From Nocardioides sp. (lineage in GTDB: Bacteria; Actinomycetota; Actinomycetes; Propionibacteriales; Nocardioidaceae), in NCBI GenBank assembly GCA_021731205.1, contig JAKFXV010000049.1, positions 1 to 19,713 on the forward strand: DNA of 19,713 bases, written 5' to 3'. Each line of letters begins with the position of its first letter. The first letter of the stretch is position 1. Both the position numbers and the translations under genes were made by a program. Of this stretch, positions 14,751-19,713 are shown piece after piece. Under the pieces are notes generated by a model. That model searched no databases. It was given only the letters and a program-made list of their open reading frames with translations, and had not been told where the DNA came from.

Positions 14751-14780
14751 TGAGCGAAGCGAGAGAGCGCGACGTTGCGC
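14750..14780 (+). repeat. 31-bp direct repeat, copy 2
   Basis: Exact second copy of the repeat at 14691-14721; it supplies the start codon and first ten codons of the UbiA-like gene. GGGAG lies 5 nt upstream (14740-14744), outside the repeat. Confidence 0.97.
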
Positions 14781-15502
14781 CGGCGTTCTACGCGCGACCG
14801 CGTTTCCTGTCTGCTCGGACGACCCAGTGGTGGGTTCTGTTGCACCCGCCGTACACCCTGTGGCATCTGTCGTACGTCGCGATCGGCGCGGCTCTGGCCC
14901 CCGAGTTCAGTCCCATCCGGTTGGCGATCACCCTGGCCGCCTTCTTCTTCGCGGTCGGTCTCGCTGCGCATGCGCTCGACGAGCTCCACGATCGGCCGCT
15001 GCGCACCTCGATCTCCGACCGGAGCTTGGTGGGCGTGGCCACGGCGGGCATGGTCATTGCGGTCGCCCTCGGCGGTCTCGGCGTCCGTGAGGACGGTCCC
15101 GGGCTCATGGTGTTCATCGTCGTCGGAGTCCTCCTCAACGTGGGATACAACCTCGAACTGCTGGGCGGGAGACTGCACAACGACCTCGCCTTCGGGCTCG
15201 CTTGGGGGTCGTTCCCGGTGCTGACGGCCTACTACGCGCAGTCGGGGACGCTCGGCCCAGCCGCGTGGTTGGCCGCCGGTTTCGCGCTGTGGCTGAGCCT
15301 GGCCCAGCGTGCGCTCAGCACTCAGGCCCGCGGGCTGCGGCGCCGTGTAGCGGCTGTCGCCGGTTCGCTGGAGCACGTTGACGGCACCACCGAGCCGATC
15401 ACCCGTGGCGGTCTGCTCACACCCATCGAGGTCGCTCTCAAGACCCTGACGTGGAGTGTCATCGCGCTGGCGCTGGCGATGGTCGTGGCCCGCCTGGGCT
15501 GA
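14750..15502 (+). CDS. Polytopic membrane protein, probably UbiA-prenyltransferase-like
   Basis: A 250-residue integral membrane protein with about seven hydrophobic segments (around 40-60, 58-75, 95-112, 119-137, 146-163, 168-186, 232-248). The loop HALDELHDRPLRTSISD (74-90) resembles the first Asp-rich prenyl-diphosphate motif of UbiA enzymes (D-x3-D followed by RP...TS-x-IS), with D77 and D81 as candidate metal ligands. A second canonical Asp motif is not evident, so catalytic prenyl transfer is not proven. The ATG at 14750 follows GGGAG at 5 nt and overlaps the mini-ORF stop. Its link to a UbiE-like methyltransferase suggests a joint role in modifying a quinone or another isoprenoid (inference). 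Confidence 0.75.
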   Translation: MSEARERDVAPAFYARPRFLSARTTQWWVLLHPPYTLWHLSYVAIGAALAPEFSPIRLAITLAAFFFAVGLAAHALDELHDRPLRTSISDRSLVGVATAGMVIAVALGGLGVREDGPGLMVFIVVGVLLNVGYNLELLGGRLHNDLAFGLAWGSFPVLTAYYAQSGTLGPAAWLAAGFALWLSLAQRALSTQARGLRRRVAAVAGSLEHVDGTTEPITRGGLLTPIEVALKTLTWSVIALALAMVVARLG

Positions 15503-15514
15503 GCGCCGCGACGG

Positions 15515-16888
15515 CTACGTGCGACGCAGCAACGCCACGAACATGGCGTCGGTGTGATGGATGTGCGGCCACAGTTGGATCGTGCCTGGCAGCGGCCCCG
15601 GTGCGTCCGGCACCTGTGAGAGCACGCCGGCGAGCGATTCCAGCCTGGTGTCGGAGCGGTGCGCGAGCACCGAGCGCACGACATCACGGGTTTCGGCCAG
15701 CACTGGCGAGCACGTCGTGTACACCACCACCCCTCCCGGTCGGACGGAGTCGACGGCCGCGTTGAGCAGGCCGCGTTGCAGGGGCACCAGTGCGGACAGG
15801 TCCTCAGCGGTCCGTCGCCAGCGCGCTTCCGGGCGCCGACGGAGCGCGCCGAGTCCTGAGCACGGTGCATCAACCAGCACCCGGTCGAAGGCCCCGGCCC
15901 GCCAGGCAGGAACCCGTCCGTCGGCGATCAGCACTCCCCCGACTCCAGGCACAGACGGTGGGCCAGCCAGTGCCCTGGCGACCATGGCCGCTCTGTGCGC
16001 GTGCTTCTCGACGGCCACCAGGCGGGCACCCTGCTGCCCGGCAAGACCGGCCAACAGCGACGCCTTGCCGCCCGGCCCGGCGCACAGGTCCAGCCATCGT
16101 TCGTCTCGATCCTCGACGCGTGCGTCGGCCAGCGCCAGCGCAGCCAGCTGCGACCCCTCGTCCTGCACACCCGCTCTGCCCTCGGCCACGGCTGGAACGG
16201 CGCCGGGATCGCCCCCGGCCAGCTCCACGCCGTACGGCGAGTAGGCCGTGCGCTCCCCCGGCAGCTCGTCCACGTCCGAGCCCCCCGGTCGAGCCACCAA
16301 GACGACTCGGGGCGCCAGATTGTCCGCAGCCAGCAGGGCGTGCAGGTCGGTCCGCTCGCGACGCCCGCCCACCGCCAGCGCTGCCGCGAGCTCCTCGACG
16401 ACCCACCGTGGGTGGCTGTAGACGATCGAGGCATGCCCTACCCAATCCTCTTGCGGACTCGGCGCCAGCCGCCTCAGCCACGTCTCGCAGTCAGCCTCGG
16501 ACACCCTGCGCAGCACGGCATTCGTGAAGCCCACGGGGCCGCGTCCGACTCGGGCCCGGACGAGCTCCACCGTCGTGCTGATCGCGGCGTGCGGCGGCAC
16601 GCGCATCGCCAACAACTGGTGCGCCCCGAGTCGCAGCGCGTCGAGGACCTTCGCCTCGATCCGGTCCACCGACCGATGGGCGCACACGGCCAGGATCGCG
16701 TCATAGGTGCCGCGGCGGCGCACGGTGCCCGAGACCAGTTCGGTGGTGAACGCCGCGTCGCGACCGGCGAGCCGATGTTTGCGGAGGATCGGCGGCAAGG
16801 CGAGGTTGGTGTAGGCGTCCTCCAGGCGGACCTCCCTGAGGACGTCGTACGCCGCGAGGCGCGCCGCGTCGACGGGGCGCGGGCTCAT
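15515..16888 (-). CDS. rsmB: 16S rRNA (cytosine-C5)-methyltransferase RsmB/Fmu
   Basis: A 457-residue enzyme that methylates a 16S rRNA cytosine. An N-terminal NusB-like RNA-binding domain (about 5-145; YTNLALPPILRKHRLAGRDA, VGFTNAVLRRV) precedes the Rossmann domain: LDLCAGPGGKASLLAGLA (266-283), DAPCSGLGALRRRPEARW (340-357, C343) and YTTCSP (390-395, C393). The two cysteines are the release and nucleophile residues of m5C methyltransferases. The ATG at 16888 overlaps the previous gene's stop by 4 nt (ATGA); an upstream in-frame extension lies inside that gene. It is convergent with the UbiA-like gene, 12 nt apart. Confidence 0.95.
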   Translation of the reverse strand: MSPRPVDAARLAAYDVLREVRLEDAYTNLALPPILRKHRLAGRDAAFTTELVSGTVRRRGTYDAILAVCAHRSVDRIEAKVLDALRLGAHQLLAMRVPPHAAISTTVELVRARVGRGPVGFTNAVLRRVSEADCETWLRRLAPSPQEDWVGHASIVYSHPRWVVEELAAALAVGGRRERTDLHALLAADNLAPRVVLVARPGGSDVDELPGERTAYSPYGVELAGGDPGAVPAVAEGRAGVQDEGSQLAALALADARVEDRDERWLDLCAGPGGKASLLAGLAGQQGARLVAVEKHAHRAAMVARALAGPPSVPGVGGVLIADGRVPAWRAGAFDRVLVDAPCSGLGALRRRPEARWRRTAEDLSALVPLQRGLLNAAVDSVRPGGVVVYTTCSPVLAETRDVVRSVLAHRSDTRLESLAGVLSQVPDAPGPLPGTIQLWPHIHHTDAMFVALLRRT

Positions 16889-17370
16889 TGGGTCCCGCTC
16901 TCGCCGAGGCGACAGAGATCGGCAGCCCGCATCGCACGACAGTCGACAACCCCCAGCTGAGTGCGCGCGAGGCCGACCAACAGGGTTCGCTCTCCCCACG
17001 GCTCCTCAAGGGGCACCTGCACCAGCCATGGCACGGTCACGGGGCGACAATCCTGTTCGAACCATGCCAGCGCCACCAGATCCACCTGGCTAGTACCGAC
17101 CGCCCCAGCGAGGCTCGTGAGGACTGCGCAGGAACTACCCTCCACGACGATCTGTAGGTCACCACGCGAGTTCAGCCGCGCGGCATCGATCGGCACCACC
17201 TGTTCGCCGCGGATGGCGCCGACGGGGGTGACGAGGTCATACGGTTCGGTGTCCGGGACGCTCGGCGCACGCCCCGCATTGAGGTTGGCGAGCACGCCCA
17301 GCGACGAAGAAGCGACCAGTAGTCCTAACAGCACAGCCGCGATCAGCCGGCGGCGTCGGCGCAGCACCAC
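16885..17370 (-). CDS. Small secreted or membrane-anchored protein of unknown function
   Basis: A 161-residue protein. RRRRR (4-8) followed by a hydrophobic stretch (about 9-28, LIAAVLLGLLVASSSLGVLA) is a signal peptide or single membrane anchor; no lipobox cysteine is present. The rest is a predicted extracytoplasmic domain with four cysteines that could form disulfides. No family is recognised. The GTG at 17370 lies 3 nt after the fmt stop, and the gene ends in a 4-nt overlap with rsmB, so it is embedded in the def-fmt-rsmB operon. That placement suggests a conserved neighbour, but its role is not obvious. Confidence 0.8.
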   Translation of the reverse strand: MVLRRRRRLIAAVLLGLLVASSSLGVLANLNAGRAPSVPDTEPYDLVTPVGAIRGEQVVPIDAARLNSRGDLQIVVEGSSCAVLTSLAGAVGTSQVDLVALAWFEQDCRPVTVPWLVQVPLEEPWGERTLLVGLARTQLGVVDCRAMRAADLCRLGESGTQ

Positions 17371-17373
17371 GAT

Positions 17374-18330
17374 CTAGCCCAGGATCGGTTCGGGACCCGG
17401 GGCCGCACCCAGCCGGGCGTCGGACGTCACGCGTTGCCCACGGGCCCAATCCGCGGCGGCCATCGGCCGCTTGCCGACCGGGAGCACCTCACCCAGTCGC
17501 ACGGGGAGGCTCCCGGTGCCGACATGCACCGCCTGTTTCGTCACCGCGAGCTGACCAGGATGGAGTCGCGGGTGCGCAGGTGCCAACGCAACCGGGCCCA
17601 GCTTGAGCCGGTCTCCGAGGTACGTCGTCCACGGTCCCGGCTGCGGGGTGTACGCGCGGACCGCGAGCTCGATCAGCTCCGCGGCCGCACCCCAACCGAT
17701 CTCGGCCTGCTCCACGGTCACCTTCGGAGCGAAACTGAGTCCCTCGACCGGCTGGGGTCGGGCCTCGAGTCGCCCCTCGGCAATGCCGTCGAGGGTGGCC
17801 AGCAACAACTGGGCACCCCCTTCGGCGAGGCGGTCGAGGAGACTCCCTGCGGTGTCGTCGGGGCGAATCCGTTCGGTCATCTGGCCGAATACCGGACCCG
17901 CGTCGAGCTCGTCGACGATTCGAAACGTCGTCGCGCCGGTGACCTCGTCGCCCGCCAGGATCGCGTGCTGCACCGGAGCGGCCCCGCGCCAGGCGGGCAG
18001 GCAGGAGAAGTGCAGGTTCACCCAACCCTGCGGAACCAGGTCCAGGGCCGACGGCGGCAGCAGTGCGCCGTACGCCACGACCGCGCAGCATTCCGGAGCG
18101 AGCCGGCGTAGCTCTGCTTGAAACACCCGCTCGCGAGGATGCGACGGCTTGAGCACTGGCACTCCCAGCGTTGCAGCGGCCTGCGCCACCGGCGACGCCT
18201 CGAGCCGGCGACCGCGTCCGGTGGGCGCGTCGGGGCGGGTGATCACCGCGACGAGCTCGTGGTGCGATGAGGCGATCGCGGCCAACGAGGGCAGCGCGGC
18301 CTCGGGCGTCCCGGCGAAGGCGATACGCAC
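17374..18330 (-). CDS. fmt: Methionyl-tRNA formyltransferase
   Basis: A 318-residue enzyme that formylates initiator Met-tRNA using 10-formyl-[28 protein letters not shown] (84-92), [20 protein letters not shown] (105-124, with N105 and H107) and LDAGPVF (142-148, with D143) give the N-H-D catalytic set; the C-terminal OB-like tRNA-binding domain follows (about 205-310). The GTG at 18330 is one base past the def stop (TGAGGTG), indicating tight coupling with the deformylase that later removes the same formyl group. The usual SLLP is SCLP here, a minor change. Confidence 0.96.
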   Translation of the reverse strand: MRIAFAGTPEAALPSLAAIASSHHELVAVITRPDAPTGRGRRLEASPVAQAAATLGVPVLKPSHPRERVFQAELRRLAPECCAVVAYGALLPPSALDLVPQGWVNLHFSCLPAWRGAAPVQHAILAGDEVTGATTFRIVDELDAGPVFGQMTERIRPDDTAGSLLDRLAEGGAQLLLATLDGIAEGRLEARPQPVEGLSFAPKVTVEQAEIGWGAAAELIELAVRAYTPQPGPWTTYLGDRLKLGPVALAPAHPRLHPGQLAVTKQAVHVGTGSLPVRLGEVLPVGKRPMAAADWARGQRVTSDARLGAAPGPEPILG

Positions 18331-18331
18331 C

Positions 18332-18877
18332 TCAGCGCGCCGATCCCAGAGTCGGGTGTGGCGACAACTTGATCGTCGGCTGCTCCGCCGCGAACCATTC
18401 GGACTCGCGGATCTGCCGCATCGCGGCCTTCCGCTGCGCTGGTGCCAGTCGGTCAAGGAAAAGCACCCCGTCCAAGTGGTCGGTCTCGTGCTGCAACGCT
18501 CGAGCCAGCAGGTGGGTGCCGCGCACCTCGACCGGGTCGCCGTACATCGTGAACCCATGCGCCACCACTGCCGCGGCCCGGCGGCACTCGATGTAGAGCT
18601 CCGGGATCGACAGACACCCCTCGGGTCCGTCCTGCATCTCCTCGCCGAGCGAGACCGTGGGGTTGACCAGGTGTCCGACCTCGCCCTCGACGTGCCAGGT
18701 GAACACGCGCAGCCCGACACCGATCTGCGGTGCGGCCAAGCCGGCCCCCGGAGCGTCGAGCATCGTGTCGGTGAGGTCCCGGACGAGGGTTCGCAGCTCG
18801 CGGTCGAAGTCCACCACATCGACAGCTCGTCGGCGCAGCACCGGGTCGCCGAGCAACCTGATCGGCTGAATCGCCAC
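18332..18877 (-). CDS. def: Peptide deformylase
   Basis: A 181-residue metalloenzyme removing the N-formyl group from nascent proteins. All three motifs are intact: [10 protein letters not shown] (44-53), EGCLSIPE (86-93, metal ligand C88) and HETDHLDG (130-137, metal ligands H130 and H134, catalytic E131). The GTG at 18877 has a strong AGGAGG (18882-18887) with 4-nt spacing, which settles the start. It begins the def-fmt-small protein-rsmB run, 72 nt downstream of priA. Confidence 0.97.
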   Translation of the reverse strand: MAIQPIRLLGDPVLRRRAVDVVDFDRELRTLVRDLTDTMLDAPGAGLAAPQIGVGLRVFTWHVEGEVGHLVNPTVSLGEEMQDGPEGCLSIPELYIECRRAAAVVAHGFTMYGDPVEVRGTHLLARALQHETDHLDGVLFLDRLAPAQRKAAMRQIRESEWFAAEQPTIKLSPHPTLGSAR

Positions 18878-18881
18878 CTGA

Positions 18882-18887
18882 CCTCCT
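18882..18887 (-). promoter_or_regulatory. Ribosome binding site of def
   Basis: AGGAGG on the minus strand, 4 nt before the GTG at 18877; it decides the start in favour of this GTG. Confidence 0.8.
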
Positions 18888-18949
18888 GGACGCTGTTGGG
18901 CGTCGGCAAGTGTAGGCGGACCGCTCGGGCCGAGTCGCCGGCCCTGGAC

Positions 18950-19713
18950 CTACAGCTCCGGGGGATCGACCTGAACCCGCACCGGGTCAAGCTTGCGCGC
19001 TGAACGAAGCCGCTGAAGCTCGGTCAGCGCGGCCGCCAATGCGGGTGCGCTACGGCGCGGCACCCGAAGCACGACTCGCAACTCGTCACCGGTCGCCGGC
19101 GTCGGACCCAACACCTCGGCCGACTCGGGCAGCGACAACACCGTGAGGGCGTCATCCAACGCCCCACCGCTTCCGGTCAGCGTCGCGACAGCCGCGACCG
19201 GCGGCAGGTGTGCGGCCGCCCGGGCGTTCAGTTCACGCTCGGCGAACCCTGCAGCATCGAGTCTGACCACGGCCTGCACCGCGGGGTGGTCGCTGGCGCC
19301 GACGAGGAGCGCACGGCCGCCGCGGCGAACCAGGCCGACGGCATTCAACCAACGCCGCACAGCCTCTTCGTCGGCGCGCAGATCGGTGCGGGCCAGGGGC
19401 AGCCAGGCGTCCAGCAAGACGACGGCGGGGTATCCGTTGACAGCGACGGGTTCGGCACCAGGAGTGGCCACGACGATGGCCGCGTCAGTCCCCACCCGAG
19501 CCTGAACCTGGATGCCGTCGGAGACCCTGATCGGGACCCCCGGAAAGGCCCGCCCCAGTTCTTCCGAGGTGCGCCGTCCACCGATCATCGGCGCTCGTAG
19601 CCCGTGGCCGCCGCACGCTGCACACGTCCAGCCAGCATGTTCCTTCGCGCACCACCCACACGTCGGCGGTGAGGTCGCGGCGCGCAGTCCCAGCGGCCCA
19701 TGACAGCGGGCAC
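18950..19713 (-). CDS. priA: Primosomal protein N' (PriA), C-terminal part, 5' end outside window
   Basis: The last 253 codons of a PriA-like protein; the gene enters from the right edge. The first visible residues hold paired zinc cysteines, TCGWC and TCAAC, as in the PriA zinc-binding insert, followed by [21 protein letters not shown]. After that, the helicase motifs of E. coli PriA (the GTQM-x-KGHDFP and AGRAGR regions) are not recognisable: the matching stretch reads [20 protein letters not shown]. Actinobacterial PriA proteins are known to be degenerate as helicases, so a role in replication restart without full helicase activity is likely. The gene lies upstream of def-fmt. Confidence 0.88.
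   Translation of the reverse strand, partial: ARCHGPLGLRAATSPPTCGWCAKEHAGWTCAACGGHGLRAPMIGGRRTSEELGRAFPGVPIRVSDGIQVQARVGTDAAIVVATPGAEPVAVNGYPAVVLLDAWLPLARTDLRADEEAVRRWLNAVGLVRRGGRALLVGASDHPAVQAVVRLDAAGFAERELNARAAAHLPPVAAVATLTGSGGALDDALTVLSLPESAEVLGPTPATGDELRVVLRVPRRSAPALAAALTELQRLRSARKLDPVRVQVDPPEL

Noticed and set aside
14691..14780. Direct repeats considered as a CRISPR or attachment site
   Set aside because: There are only two copies, located inside coding frames, with no cas genes, integrase or tRNA nearby.

Overview
This window of GC-rich DNA looks like part of an actinobacterial chromosome. A Propionibacteriales/Nocardioides-like host is the best guess; this rests on gene content and order and was not tested by any search. 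The evidence is frequent GTG/TTG starts, very GC-rich third codon positions, a long-form HisG, a bifunctional RibBA, a PriA whose visible C-terminal part lacks recognisable helicase motifs, and the local orders infC-rpmI-rplT-(TrmH-like methyltransferase) and priA-def-fmt-rsmB ... rpe-ribD-ribE-ribBA-ribH ... hisE-hisG. Most genes lie on the minus strand, with three plus-strand islands (about 3.9-4.9, 7.85-8.56 and 13.96-15.5 kb).

Reading along the minus strand from the right edge: priA (3' part), def and fmt (formylmethionine metabolism), a small secreted or anchored protein, and rsmB (16S rRNA m5C methyltransferase) form one block. A plus-strand pair follows: a UbiE/MenG-like methyltransferase and a UbiA-like membrane protein. 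They are joined by a 31-bp direct repeat that creates a 19-codon mini-ORF with overlapping stop and start codons on both sides. Next come a stand-alone LigD-type polymerase domain, rpe, and the riboflavin operon ribD-ribE-ribBA-ribH, whose ribD has an FMN riboswitch leader. The genes hisE-hisG, a PH-domain membrane protein and a glycosyltransferase continue on the minus strand. They are separated from ribH by a plus-strand AraC regulator followed by an N-terminally truncated VOC-family remnant.

At the left, a plus-strand pair (small membrane protein, P-loop kinase) is divergent from the infC-rpmI-rplT translation cluster. infC appears to start with ATC. Its roughly 300-nt leader carries a textbook intrinsic terminator and an upstream copy of one terminator arm that could form a competing antiterminator. 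A TrmH-type RNA methyltransferase, a soluble PAS histidine kinase and the start of a response regulator complete the block.

No tRNA, rRNA, CRISPR array, insertion sequence or prophage was seen. The best candidates for something not well described are the infC attenuator architecture, the repeat-generated mini-ORF between the methyltransferase and UbiA-like genes, and that gene pair itself.
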